A DNA stretch of 64,000 nucleotides from Crossiella sp. SN42 (GCF_023897065.1 NZ_JAMHIV010000008.1:62001-126000), one strand, 5' to 3'; counted from the stretch's first letter, positions 17,486-26,490 are shown. The notes: generated from the sequence alone by a model not told the origin. Translations and numbers: made by a program.

Positions 17486-18465
17486 AGCCCTTTCGCGAGC
17501 GCAACCCCATCACCATCGGCCTGGTCAGCCTGACCGTGCTGACCCTTGGCCTGCTCAGCGTGTTCTTCCTCGAGGACCTGCCCATCGTGGGCGGCGGCAC
17601 CAGCTACCGGGCCCAGTTCAGCGAGGCCGCCGGGCTCAAGCCGGATGACGAGGTGCGGGTGGCCGGGGTCAAGGTCGGCAAGGTCGCCGACGTGGAGCTG
17701 GCGAAGGACCACGTGCTGGTCACCTTCCGGGTGGACGACGCCTGGGTCGGCGACCGCAGCACCGCGGCCATCAAGATCAAGACGTTGCTGGGCCAGAAGT
17801 TCCTCGCGCTGGACCCGCAGGGCGCCGCCCCGCTCAAGCCCAGCGAGGCGATCCCGCGCGAGCGCACCATGTCGCCCTACGACGTGACCGAGGCGTTCAC
17901 CGGCCTGGCGAACACCGTCGGCCAGATCGACACCGATCAGCTGGCCAAGAGCTTCCAGGTCATCGCGACCACCTTCCGGGACACCCCGGATGAGGTGCGC
18001 GGCGCACTGGACGGGCTCAACGCGCTGTCCAAGACCATCTCCAGCCGGGACGACCAGCTGGCGAAACTGCTGGCCAACACCAACTCGATCAGCAAGACGC
18101 TGGCCGACCGCAACGCCGAGTTCGAGAAGCTGCTCGGCGACGGCAACAAGCTGCTGGCCGAGATCCGCAAGCGCAAGGACGCGATCAGCTCGCTGCTCGA
18201 CGGCACCCGCAAGCTGTCCACCGAGCTGCAGGGCCTGGTGGCTGACAACAAGGACCAGCTGCGCCCGGCGCTGGCCCAGCTGGAGCGGGTGACCACCATG
18301 TTGCAGCGCAACCAGGACAGCCTCGGCCGCAGCATCAACCTGCTGGCCCCGTTCGTCCGGGTGTTCGCCAACACCCTGGGCAACGGCCGCTGGTTCGACA
18401 CCTACATCTGCGGGCTGCTGCCGCCCTCGCTCGGCCCGATCAACCCGGAGGGGTGCCGCCCATGA
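17482..18465 (+). CDS. mceC: Mce family protein, MceC position
   Basis: A 327-residue Mce protein. M-K-P-F-R-E-R-N-P starts a short cytoplasmic segment before one membrane helix (about 10-30). The MCE domain (about 38-115) has D-D-E-V-R-V-A-G-V-K-V-G-K-V and T-L-L-G-Q-K-F-L-A-L. The helical region ends with W-F-D-T-Y-I-C-G-L-L, as in homologues. ATG 17482 overlaps mceB by four bases and mceD begins four bases before its end. Confidence 0.87.
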   Translation: MKPFRERNPITIGLVSLTVLTLGLLSVFFLEDLPIVGGGTSYRAQFSEAAGLKPDDEVRVAGVKVGKVADVELAKDHVLVTFRVDDAWVGDRSTAAIKIKTLLGQKFLALDPQGAAPLKPSEAIPRERTMSPYDVTEAFTGLANTVGQIDTDQLAKSFQVIATTFRDTPDEVRGALDGLNALSKTISSRDDQLAKLLANTNSISKTLADRNAEFEKLLGDGNKLLAEIRKRKDAISSLLDGTRKLSTELQGLVADNKDQLRPALAQLERVTTMLQRNQDSLGRSINLLAPFVRVFANTLGNGRWFDTYICGLLPPSLGPINPEGCRP

Positions 18466-19649
18466 GCACTCCGCTCAAGGCCAGGCCGGACCTGGCCCGG
18501 ATCATCGCCTTCGGCGCGGTGGTGGTGCTGCTGCTCACCGCGACCCTGTGGTGGGTGCTGGCCCGCCCGGCCGGACGGCTGGTCACCGCGTACTTCTCCG
18601 CGGGCGTCGGCGTGTACGAGGGCGGCGACGTGCGGGTGCTCGGCGTGCGGGTGGGCACCATCGACAAGGTTGAGCCGCAGGGCACCCAGGTCAAGGTCGA
18701 GATGCGGGTGGACCGCGAGGTCGAGCTGCCCGCCCAGCCCAACGCCGCGGTGGTCAACCCGAGCGTGGTCAGCGACCGGTACGTGCAGCTGGCCCCGGTG
18801 TACACCGGCGGCCCGAAACTGGGCGAGAACACGGTGATCCCGCGCGAGCGCACGGTCACCCCGATGGAGCTGGACGAGGTCTACGGCAGCCTGGACAAGC
18901 TGACCACCGCGCTGGGACCCAAGGGCGCCAACAAGAACGGCGCGCTGTCCCAGCTGCTCGACGTCAGCGCGGACAACCTGGCGGGCAACGGCGCGAAGCT
19001 GCGGGACACCATCCGCGAGCTGGGCGACGCCGCGGGCACGCTCAACGGCGCGCGGGAGGACCTGTTCGGCACGGTCGACAACCTGCGCAAGTTCACCTCG
19101 ATGCTGGCCGCCAACGACAAGCAGGTGCGCGAGTTCAACACCCAGCTGGCCGATGTGAACCGGTTCCTGGCCGGCGAGCGCGAGGACCTGGGCGCCGCGG
19201 TGCGCGAGCTGGCCGCCGCGCTGGTCAGCGTGGAGGGCTTCATCAGGGACAACCGGGAGCAGCTGAAGTCCAATGTGGACAAGCTGGCGAGTATCACCAA
19301 GGTGCTGGTGGACCAGCGGGCCGCGCTGGCCGAGGTGCTCGACGTGGCCCCGCTGGCCCTGGGCAACCTGCAGAACACCTACAACGCGGCCAGTGGCACC
19401 CTGGATACCCGGGCGAATATCAACGAGCTGACCAGGCCGCCGATCGTGATGGTCTGCGAGCTGCTCCGGCAGACCACGCCGAAGGAGCTGCCGCAGACCC
19501 TGGCCGACATCTGCGGCAAGCTCGCCGGGGTGGTCGACGGCGTGGTCAAGCTGCCCAGCGTGGCCGATGTGATCACCTCGCTCCAGCAGGGCAAGGTGCC
19601 GCAGCTGCCACCGCTGCTGGGCACGCCGCCCGGGAAGGGGCAGCGATGA
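18462..19649 (+). CDS. mceD: Mce family protein, MceD position
   Basis: A 395-residue Mce protein with a membrane helix (about 14-36) and an MCE domain (about 42-120, G-G-D-V-R-V-L-G-V-R-V-G-T-I). A long region of predicted helices with repeated L-A-x-N-D/N-R motifs is followed by a short Pro-rich end. ATG 18462 is preferred over an in-frame start nine bases upstream because it gives the standard ATGA overlap with mceC. Confidence 0.86.
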   Translation: MSTPLKARPDLARIIAFGAVVVLLLTATLWWVLARPAGRLVTAYFSAGVGVYEGGDVRVLGVRVGTIDKVEPQGTQVKVEMRVDREVELPAQPNAAVVNPSVVSDRYVQLAPVYTGGPKLGENTVIPRERTVTPMELDEVYGSLDKLTTALGPKGANKNGALSQLLDVSADNLAGNGAKLRDTIRELGDAAGTLNGAREDLFGTVDNLRKFTSMLAANDKQVREFNTQLADVNRFLAGEREDLGAAVRELAAALVSVEGFIRDNREQLKSNVDKLASITKVLVDQRAALAEVLDVAPLALGNLQNTYNAASGTLDTRANINELTRPPIVMVCELLRQTTPKELPQTLADICGKLAGVVDGVVKLPSVADVITSLQQGKVPQLPPLLGTPPGKGQR

Positions 19650-20827
19650 AGACCACGCTCCGGATCGCCGGACTCGCGCTGACCGCCAGCCTGCTCGCCG
19701 GGTGCGGCATCGGCGAGTTCACCGGGCTGTACAACGTGTCCCTGCCCGGCGGGGCCGACGTCGGCGACCACCCGTACCGGGTCAAGGTGCGGTTCAAGGA
19801 CGTGCTCGACCTGGTCCCGCAGGCCGGGGTGAAGGTCAACGACGTGCCGGTCGGCCGGGTGGAGAGCGTGGCGCTGGCCCAGGACGGCTGGACCGCCGAG
19901 GTCACCGTGCTGGTCAACGGCGAGGTGAAGCTGCCGGCCAACGCCGATGCCAAGCTCCGCCAGTCCAGCCTGCTCGGGGAGAAGTTCGTCGAGCTGGCCG
20001 CGCCCAAGTCCCCGCAGGGCAGCCTGGCCGACGGCGCGCTGATCCCGCTGGAGCGGACCAACCGCAACCCGGAGGTCGAGGAGGTCTTCGGCGCGCTGTC
20101 CCTGCTGCTCAACGGCGGCGGGGTGGCCCAGCTGCAGACCATCACCAGGGAGCTGAACAAGGCCCTCTCCGGCCGGGAGCCGGAGCTGCGCGAGCTGCTG
20201 GGCAACGTGGACAAGCTGGTCAGCACGCTGGACGGGCACAAGGGCGAGATCGCCCGCGCGCTGGACGGGCTGAACCGGCTCTCCGCCACCCTGGTCGGCC
20301 AGATCGGCAACATCAAGAAGGCGCTGGACGGGCTGGAGCCCGGCCTGAAGGTGCTCGCCGAGCAGCGGCAGCAGCTGGTCGGCATGCTGCAGGCGCTGGA
20401 CCGGCTCTCCGGGGTGGCCACCGACGTGGTCAACCGCAGCAAGGACGACGTGATCCACGACCTCAGGGCGCTCACGCCCACCCTGCAGAAGCTCGCCGAG
20501 GCTGGCCAGAACCTGCCCAAGGGCTTCGAGGTGCTGCTCACCTTCCCGTTCCCGGACTCCGCGGTGGACGGCATCAAGGGCGACTTCACCAACCTGCACG
20601 CCAAGATCGACCTCGACCTGAGCCGCATCCTGGACAACCTGGGCAGCTCCCGGCAGGGCCTGCTCGGCCCGCCGTCCGCAGGGCCGCAGCAGCCTGGCGC
20701 GGCCCCGCCGCTGCTGCCCGGCCTGCCAGGGCTGCCCACCCCGCCGACGCCGAACCGGCCGGGCGGCGGGTCGCAGCAGGGCGGCCTCGGCGGCCTGATC
20801 GGCTCGCTGCTGGGCGGTGGTCGCTGA
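19646..20827 (+). CDS. mceE: Mce family lipoprotein, MceE position (LprK/LprN type)
   Basis: A 393-residue Mce protein made as a lipoprotein: the signal sequence ends in the lipobox L-L-A-G-C with Cys at residue 20. The MCE domain (about 42-118) includes G-V-K-V-N-D-V-P-V-G-R-V and S-S-L-L-G-E-K-F-V. The tail is Pro/Gly-rich. In every well-studied actinobacterial mce operon the fifth Mce gene is the lipoprotein, matching this position. It overlaps mceD by four bases and mceF by one. Confidence 0.9.
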   Translation: MKTTLRIAGLALTASLLAGCGIGEFTGLYNVSLPGGADVGDHPYRVKVRFKDVLDLVPQAGVKVNDVPVGRVESVALAQDGWTAEVTVLVNGEVKLPANADAKLRQSSLLGEKFVELAAPKSPQGSLADGALIPLERTNRNPEVEEVFGALSLLLNGGGVAQLQTITRELNKALSGREPELRELLGNVDKLVSTLDGHKGEIARALDGLNRLSATLVGQIGNIKKALDGLEPGLKVLAEQRQQLVGMLQALDRLSGVATDVVNRSKDDVIHDLRALTPTLQKLAEAGQNLPKGFEVLLTFPFPDSAVDGIKGDFTNLHAKIDLDLSRILDNLGSSRQGLLGPPSAGPQQPGAAPPLLPGLPGLPTPPTPNRPGGGSQQGGLGGLIGSLLGGGR

Positions 20828-22083
20828 TGATGACCAGCCGCATCCGCATCCAGATCATCGCGTTCGTGCTGATCGCCCTGGTCGGGGTGAGCTACGCCGG
20901 GGCCCGCTACGCCGGGATGGACCGGCTGTTCGGGCCGCGCGGCTACGTGGTGACCATGAAGCTGGCCGACTCCGGCGGCATCTTCACCAACGCCGAGGTG
21001 ACCTACCGCGGCGTCACGGTCGGCCGGGTCGGGCAGCTGCGGCTCACCGACCACGGCCTCGAGGTCGAGCTGGACATCGACGAAGGCTTCGACCGGATCC
21101 CGGCCGACACCAAGGCCGTGGTGACCAACCGGTCCGCGGTCGGCGAGCAGTACGTGGACCTGCGGCCCAACACCGACACCGGGCCGTACCTGGCCGGTGG
21201 CTCGGTGATCAGCGTGGACCGCACCGCCACCCCGCCGCCGGTGGAGACGCTGCTGGCCAACCTGGACGGGCTGACCACCTCGGTGCCGCTGGACTCGCTG
21301 CGCACCGTGGTGGACGAGCTGGGCACCGCCTTCGACGGCACCGGGCCGCAGCTGCAGCGGCTGCTGGACACCACCTCGGTGTTCACCAAGGACGCGGTGA
21401 AGAACCTGCCGCAGACCCTGGAGCTGCTGCGCAAGGCGCGCACCGTGCTGGGCACGCAGAACCAGCAGTCCTCCTCGATCACCTCCTTCAGCAAGGACCT
21501 GCGGCTGCTGGCCGACCAGCTCAAGCAGTCCGATCCGGACCTGCGCAGGCTGATCGAGAACACGCCGAAGGCCACCGAGCAGGTCAGCGGGCTGCTGCGG
21601 GAGTCCGGCCAGGGCATCTCCGAGCTGACCGCGAACCTGCTCACCACGGTCGACGTCGCACTGCCCCGCAAGGACGGCCTGGAACAGGCCATGGTCACCT
21701 ATCCGCTGGTGGTCGGCGGCGCGTTCACGGTGGCCCCCGGCGACGGCACCGCGCACTTCGGCCTGGCCATCAACCTGTTCGACCCGCCGCCCTGCACCAA
21801 GGGCTACGAGAAGACCAAGCGCAGGCCGGGCAACGCGACCGGGCCGATCGCGCTGAACACCCAGGCGTACTGCGCGGAGGGACCCGGCAGTCCGGTCGAC
21901 GTGCGCGGGGCGCAGAACGCGCCTTACGGTGGCAGGCCGATGACCCCGCCGCCCTCGACCAAGCTGGTGGGCCCGGCCAGGCAGCCGCAGCCGGGCGCCG
22001 CGTCCGGCCTGCTCGCGCTGTTGCAGTTGCCAGGCAGCCAGGCGCCGCGCAGTCTGGCCCAGATGCTCGGCCTGTCCGGCTGA
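20827..22083 (+). CDS. mceF: Mce family protein, MceF position
   Basis: A 418-residue Mce protein with an N-terminal membrane helix (about 8-28), an MCE domain (about 38-115, with N-A-E-V-T-Y-R-G-V-T-V-G-R-V and R-S-A-V-G-E-Q-Y-V-D-L) and a Pro/Gln-rich C-terminus. Two adjacent ATGs (20827 and 20830) are possible; the first overlaps the mceE stop as TGATG. It is the last of the six Mce proteins and is followed after 17 bases by the first associated membrane protein. Confidence 0.88.
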   Translation: MMTSRIRIQIIAFVLIALVGVSYAGARYAGMDRLFGPRGYVVTMKLADSGGIFTNAEVTYRGVTVGRVGQLRLTDHGLEVELDIDEGFDRIPADTKAVVTNRSAVGEQYVDLRPNTDTGPYLAGGSVISVDRTATPPPVETLLANLDGLTTSVPLDSLRTVVDELGTAFDGTGPQLQRLLDTTSVFTKDAVKNLPQTLELLRKARTVLGTQNQQSSSITSFSKDLRLLADQLKQSDPDLRRLIENTPKATEQVSGLLRESGQGISELTANLLTTVDVALPRKDGLEQAMVTYPLVVGGAFTVAPGDGTAHFGLAINLFDPPPCTKGYEKTKRRPGNATGPIALNTQAYCAEGPGSPVDVRGAQNAPYGGRPMTPPPSTKLVGPARQPQPGAASGLLALLQLPGSQAPRSLAQMLGLSG

Positions 22084-22100
22084 GCGAGCTTTGGAGCGTT

Positions 22101-22649
22101 ATGACCGACCGATCCACTGATCCACGTCCCGGCACCGATCCACGCCGCGTGCTCGTGCTGGGCGCCACCGTGCTCGTCGTGCTCGCGGCCCTGTTCGCGG
22201 GCTGGTACGGGGTGTCGTGGGCGGCCGCGGGCTCCGACGACGGCCTGGAGTTCGCCAGGGAGCGGGACGAGGTGGTGCTGGTGGGTCAGCAGCACGTGGT
22301 CAACCTGCTGCACCAGGACTACCGCAAGTACGACGAGATCTTCGAGCAGCTCAAGACGGCCACCACCAGCCCGCTCAGCGAGGCGCTGGCCGCGGACAAG
22401 GAAGCCACCAAGAAGTACCTCAACGACCGCAAGCTGGTCACCACGGCCAAGGCCAGGGAGAGCGCGCTGACCGAGCTGGACCTGCGCGCGGGCAAGGCGA
22501 AGATGCTGGCCATCGTGGAGCTCACCGGCAAGTCCGGCGACGAGCAGCCCCAGGTCTCCACCGGCCGGGTCGCCGTCGAGCTGACCAGGACCCCCGACGG
22601 CTGGCGGCTGTCCGCGCTGGACGCCGTTCGCCCCGCACCGGCCGTCTGA
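22101..22649 (+). CDS. Mce-associated membrane protein (Mam)
   Basis: A 182-residue protein with a short cytoplasmic N-terminus, one membrane helix (about 17-38) and an extracytoplasmic domain of the Mam type, with Y-D-E-I-F-E-Q-L near the start and G-W-R-L-S-A-L-D near the end. Mam proteins are encoded downstream of mceF in actinobacteria and are thought to stabilise or assist the transporter. Its role here is assigned by position and layout. Confidence 0.8.
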   Translation: MTDRSTDPRPGTDPRRVLVLGATVLVVLAALFAGWYGVSWAAAGSDDGLEFARERDEVVLVGQQHVVNLLHQDYRKYDEIFEQLKTATTSPLSEALAADKEATKKYLNDRKLVTTAKARESALTELDLRAGKAKMLAIVELTGKSGDEQPQVSTGRVAVELTRTPDGWRLSALDAVRPAPAV

Positions 22650-22662
22650 GGAGGACCGAGCA

Positions 22663-23538
22663 GTGCCACCGATCCGCCGCAACCGCCCCACCGGCACCCC
22701 GGCCCGCCAGCCCAAGGTCGCGGGCACCCGGGGCCGCCCGGCCACCGAGCGCTTCGAGGACCCTACCGCCGCCCCCGAGGCGGAGGACACCGCCGCGCCC
22801 GCCCCCGCAGCGCCCGCGCCCGCCGAGGACACCGCCGAGGACAATGCCACCGCGGAACTCTCCGCGCGCGGCGTGCTGGAGCCCGAGGCCCCCGCCGAGC
22901 CGGAGCCCGCCCCGGAACCCACGGCGAAACCGCGTCCCAGCGCCAAGTCCGCCAAGCCCAAGCCCGCCCCTGAGCCCCAGCCCGACCCGGAAACCAAGCC
23001 CGACCCGGAACCCGACGCCGACCCCGCCGCGCCGCGGCGCTCGGGCTGGCTGCTGCCCGCCGCGCTGGTCCTGGTCGCGGCCGTGCTCATCGTGCTGGGC
23101 GTCTGGTTCCGCGCCGAGTACCTCCAGGCGGAAAGCGGCGGCAGCAACCAGGCGCTGGTGGACAACGCGCGCACCAGCGAGGTCGTCGGCCAGGTCACCA
23201 ACGCGATCCAGACCGTGCTGTCCTACAACTTCGCCGAGCCGCAGAAGAACGAGGACGCGGCCAAGGCGGTGCTGATGGGCAAGGCCACCCAGGACTACGA
23301 CACCATCCTGACCGGCCTGCGCAAGACCGGGCCGGAGCAGAAGCTGGTGTACAGCACCATCGTCCGCTCCGCCGCGGTCCGGGTGCTGGAGGGCGACCGG
23401 GCCATGGTCCTGGTCTTCGCCGACCAGCACAGCGAGCGCGCCAGCGACGGCTACCGCGGCGACACCGCGCTGCAAGTCGTGGTGAACATGCAGCAGGTCG
23501 ACGGCAAGTGGAAGATCACCGAGATCCAGCCCCGCTGA
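22663..23538 (+). CDS. Mce-associated membrane protein with disordered N-terminus
   Basis: A 291-residue protein. About 120 residues of Pro/Glu/Ala/Lys-rich disordered sequence precede a membrane helix (about 128-148) and a Mam-like extracytoplasmic domain ending in G-K-W-K-I-T-E-I. The GTG at 22663 has GAGGAGG upstream. It is the last gene of the mce operon. Its TGA (23536-23538) directly abuts the stop codon of the convergent minus-strand gene, with no terminator between them. Confidence 0.8.
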   Translation: MPPIRRNRPTGTPARQPKVAGTRGRPATERFEDPTAAPEAEDTAAPAPAAPAPAEDTAEDNATAELSARGVLEPEAPAEPEPAPEPTAKPRPSAKSAKPKPAPEPQPDPETKPDPEPDADPAAPRRSGWLLPAALVLVAAVLIVLGVWFRAEYLQAESGGSNQALVDNARTSEVVGQVTNAIQTVLSYNFAEPQKNEDAAKAVLMGKATQDYDTILTGLRKTGPEQKLVYSTIVRSAAVRVLEGDRAMVLVFADQHSERASDGYRGDTALQVVVNMQQVDGKWKITEIQPR

Positions 23539-24546
23539 CTACTGGGGATGCTCGGCGTTCGTCCCCTCCTTGACGGCTTCCTTGGCCGCCACCGTGCCCT
23601 TGCTGCCTGCCACCTTGCCCACGGTGCCCAGGGCGTCGGTGGCACGCTTGCCGACGTTGTTCACCGCGCCGATGCCGCTGTCCACCGCGGCCCTGGTGGC
23701 CTTGGTGGAGGCGGCCGCGCCCGCCGCGCTGTTGGAGAACTTGCGGATGAACACGCCCAGCTGCTCGATCGCCTCGGTCAGCTTGCGCAGCTTGCCGAAG
23801 ATCTTGCGGGCCAGCGCGCAGGCGTCGGCGATCGCGCTGGTGATGAACGCGGCCGCGGAGGCGCCGAGGGTGAACAGCGCGGTGAGCCCGGCGGCGATCA
23901 GCTTGCCGATCCACTTGCCGACCAGCTCGGCGATCAGGTCGAAGATCAGCCCGCGCACCGAGGCCACCGCGATGCCGGAGTACTCCACCACCTTCGCCGC
24001 GGACGCCGCCTTCTCGCTGGAGGCGCGCAGCGCGCTCACGTAGGCGGTGGCGGTCTGGTGGTAGATCTGGCCGGAGGGGGTCTTGGCCATCCAGGACTGC
24101 ACCGAGGTCAGCTCGCGCTCGTAGTCGCTCGCCGCGCTGTTGAGCTCGTTGGCGATGTTGGTCCAGGTGCCCTTGAGCGCCTTCACCGCGTCCGGGTCGC
24201 CGGTGACCACCTCGATGCCCTCGCGCAGGAAGTCCACGTGCTCGATCAGCCAGCCCGCGGCGGCCTTGCCCAGCTCGCCGAAGGGGTTCATCACGATGCC
24301 GAGCACGTCCAGCGCGAGCACCGCGCCGTCGGTGACCGCCTCGGTGACGCTGAAGTCGGGTTCGCCGATCCGGCCGAAGTCGCCGATGGCCTCGTTGAGG
24401 CTGTCCGCGATCCCCGCGCCCTTGAGCGTGACGTTGCCCTGGAAGAAGCCGTGCTCCGGCTTCTCCTTCTCGATCAGGTCGTTGGTCTCCGGGTTGCTGT
24501 CCGCCTTGGGGCGGGGCGCCTGGACGCTCGGCGTGGGCTGGCTCAT
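23539..24546 (-). CDS. WXG-like type VII secretion protein with hydrophobic C-terminal half
   Basis: A 335-residue protein. Residues about 80-175 resemble WXG superfamily helical hairpins of actinobacterial T7SS substrates: G-W-L-I-E-H-V-D-F-L-R-E, then G-D-P-D-A-V, then W-T-N-I-A-N-E-L. A central hydrophobic Ala/Leu/Ile-rich region (about 185-240) follows, then a Lys/Ala-rich helical end. No catalytic motif is recognised. It could be a T7SS substrate that inserts into or crosses membranes. It is the last gene of a four-gene operon and overlaps the upstream gene by four bases. Confidence 0.65.
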   Translation of the reverse strand: MSQPTPSVQAPRPKADSNPETNDLIEKEKPEHGFFQGNVTLKGAGIADSLNEAIGDFGRIGEPDFSVTEAVTDGAVLALDVLGIVMNPFGELGKAAAGWLIEHVDFLREGIEVVTGDPDAVKALKGTWTNIANELNSAASDYERELTSVQSWMAKTPSGQIYHQTATAYVSALRASSEKAASAAKVVEYSGIAVASVRGLIFDLIAELVGKWIGKLIAAGLTALFTLGASAAAFITSAIADACALARKIFGKLRKLTEAIEQLGVFIRKFSNSAAGAAASTKATRAAVDSGIGAVNNVGKRATDALGTVGKVAGSKGTVAAKEAVKEGTNAEHPQ

Positions 24547-24851
24547 TTTCCGATCCCCTTGAACATCTGCGCCAGAGCCGCTTCGACCTGCTCGTAGCTG
24601 GCCCGGCAGTCCTCGACGCCCTTGCCGCAGACCCCGCCGGTCTCGCTCAGCGCGGAGATCATCTGGGCCACCTGGTTGCCGAGGCCGTTGACGAAGATCT
24701 CGCCGTACGGGTAGAGCAGCACGCCCCAGGCGGCGGTGTTGCGCGAGCCGTTCGCGGCCGCGCCCGCGGCCTTGTCCACCCGCGCGGTGATGGCCTCGAC
24801 CGCCTTCGCGTGCGCCTGCAGCGCGGGCAGGTCACCGTGGATGCCGGCCAT
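24543..24851 (-). CDS. EspC/DUF2580-like small T7SS-associated protein
   Basis: A 102-residue all-helical protein with the layout of the EspC/DUF2580 group, small WXG-like partners of T7SS substrates. A first helix is rich in A-x-A-V-E-A-I, a central turn contains W-G-V-L-L-Y-P-Y-G, and a second helix contains Y-E-Q-V-E-A-A-L-A. It has no signal peptide. ATG 24851 overlaps the YbaB-like stop by one base; a GTG three bases earlier is equally possible. It probably forms a helical pair with the following WXG-like protein (inference). Confidence 0.65.
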   Translation of the reverse strand: MAGIHGDLPALQAHAKAVEAITARVDKAAGAAANGSRNTAAWGVLLYPYGEIFVNGLGNQVAQMISALSETGGVCGKGVEDCRASYEQVEAALAQMFKGIGK

Positions 24852-25297
24852 CACCAGCCGTCCTCTCGCATGATCGGGCGGCCGCCCTCGTCATCGCCGT
24901 CATCCGGTCGCCGCCGGGGTGGCTTGGGCGCGTCCTCTTCTGCAGGCTCCGGCAGGTTCTCCCGGACGAAGTCCATCGCCTCGGAGTCCTCGCCGACCAC
25001 GGTGGCCATGATCGCCGCGGTCTGCTGGCCCGCCCTGCCCTGCGCCTGCCGGACCGTGGCCATGATCGCCGTGGCCAGCTCCTCGTGCCCGAGCCCGCTC
25101 GCCTTGGCGGTGAGCCGGAGGTCGGTGAGCACCCCGCCGGGGTTCACCGTGACCGTCACCGCGCCGTCCCGGCTGGTGGCCGTGGCACTCGCCGTGGCCA
25201 GTGCCTCCTTGGCCTGCTCGGCGCGGGCCTGCAACGCCTCGATCCTGGCCTCCTGCGCGTCCAGCCAGGCCATCGGATCGGTGATCGGTCGGCTCAT
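24851..25297 (-). CDS. YbaB/EbfC-like protein, T7SS-locus type
   Basis: A 148-residue protein with an N-terminal coiled-coil helix (W-L-D-A-Q-E-A-R-I-E-A-L) and the YbaB/EbfC beta-strand pattern (G-A-V-T-V-T-V-N-P-G-G-V-L-T-D-L-R-L). The tail is charged and disordered and ends in R-E-D-G-W. Classical YbaB proteins bind DNA; copies beside WXG genes in actinobacteria may have another role. A second YbaB-like gene in this window (52185-52703) also sits before a WXG-like gene and also ends in D-G-W. The start overlaps the upstream stop by four bases. Confidence 0.75.
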   Translation of the reverse strand: MSRPITDPMAWLDAQEARIEALQARAEQAKEALATASATATSRDGAVTVTVNPGGVLTDLRLTAKASGLGHEELATAIMATVRQAQGRAGQQTAAIMATVVGEDSEAMDFVRENLPEPAEEDAPKPPRRRPDDGDDEGGRPIMREDGW

Positions 25298-26424
25298 CCG
25301 GCCGCCCCTCCCTGATCGGTGCTCTTCGGTGCCACCCCCGCACCCTGCGACTCCGACGAGGCCGAGGGCAATGCGGTTCCCTCGGTGGCGGTACCTCTGG
25401 GCCGGATCCGGTAGATGGCGAAGACGGCCCCGGTGACCAGCCCGATGAGCAGCAGCCCGCCCGCGATCTGGCCGAAGCCGACCCACCAGCGGACGGCGCC
25501 GCTCGGGTCGGGGTGGTCGGCGGGCACGGTCACCCAGTCCACGCACCGCCTGCCGCAGGAGACCTTCGCCGAACGCACCTCGACCTGGCCGCTGAGCTCG
25601 CGCAGCGACTCCACCTTGGTGCGGCCGGGTGGCAGCGCGCCGTCGCGCCACCGCACCTCGGCCGGGCACTCGTAGCGGGTGAACTCCACCAGCAGGAAGT
25701 TCCGGTCGGCCCGCCGGCAGTGGTCCACGGTGGCCGTGCCGGTCGCGCGCACCTCGGTGCCGGGCCGGACCCCTGCCTGGAAGTCGACCGCGTTGAGCAG
25801 CAGGATCCCGCCGACCAGCACACCGATGCCCAGGTAGACCACGAAGGCCGCGGCCACGTGCCGGGCGAGCCGTCGCTTTCGCCCGTCCGCCCGTGGTGGC
25901 CGAGGCCCGTTCAGCATTCCCACCAGCGGGAACACCGCGAGGATGATCAGCAAGAACAGCCCGGCCAAGCCCCACAGGTCGACCTCGGCGCGCACGCTCC
26001 TGCCCGCCTTCGGGTGGTCCACCGGCACCACGGTGGTGTCCGGGCAGCCCTGGCAGGCGCTGCCCGCGCCCTCCCGGACCGGCAGCCGCCTGCCGGAGAT
26101 GTCGTGCCGGGACCAGACCACGGTCTCCCGCTCCAGGCCCTGCTCCGCGCCGCTGTCCCAGCGGACCTCGGCCGGGCAGGAATACGCGGTGAGCTCGGTG
26201 ACCAGCAGGCTCCGGTCCACTCGCGCGCACTGCTCGACCTGGGCCGTGCCGGTGCGCAGGTCGTCCTCGGCCGGCGCGGCGCCCCGGTGGAACTTCGCCG
26301 CGGGTCCCGCCTGGAACACCAGCACCATCAGCCAGATCAGCACACCGAGCAGCGCCGCACAGCCCAGCCGGAAGAGCACCGCTGGCGGGCGCGATGGGCG
26401 CGCCTTCGCCGGTTGGTCGGTCAC
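25294..26424 (-). CDS. membrane protein with duplicated four-Cys extracytoplasmic domain
   Basis: A 376-residue protein with four membrane helices (about 18-40, 150-170, 190-215 and 325-345). The two external segments are clear duplicates. Each has T-G-T-A-x-V, a C-x-R-x-D-R segment, Y-x-C-P-A-E-V-R-W, then a second Cys pair (C-Q-G-C in the first, C-G-R-R-C in the second) and V-P-x-D-H-P. The four Cys per copy probably form disulfides outside the cell. I cannot name the family. GTG 26424 begins just before the first helix. It heads the four-gene minus operon, suggesting an envelope partner for the small T7SS proteins. Confidence 0.72.
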   Translation of the reverse strand: MTDQPAKARPSRPPAVLFRLGCAALLGVLIWLMVLVFQAGPAAKFHRGAAPAEDDLRTGTAQVEQCARVDRSLLVTELTAYSCPAEVRWDSGAEQGLERETVVWSRHDISGRRLPVREGAGSACQGCPDTTVVPVDHPKAGRSVRAEVDLWGLAGLFLLIILAVFPLVGMLNGPRPPRADGRKRRLARHVAAAFVVYLGIGVLVGGILLLNAVDFQAGVRPGTEVRATGTATVDHCRRADRNFLLVEFTRYECPAEVRWRDGALPPGRTKVESLRELSGQVEVRSAKVSCGRRCVDWVTVPADHPDPSGAVRWWVGFGQIAGGLLLIGLVTGAVFAIYRIRPRGTATEGTALPSASSESQGAGVAPKSTDQGGAAG

Positions 26425-26490
26425 GCAGGCAGCGTAGGGCCAAGCCGGATCGGCCGGATGCACTCGATCGTGCGAGTCGCCAAGCCCGGT

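Noticed and set aside
23539-26424. Possibility that the small T7SS-type operon is a complete ESX secretion system
   Set aside because: No FtsK/SpoIIIE ATPase (EccC), EccB, EccD, EccE or mycosin gene is present here or beside the larger cassette.
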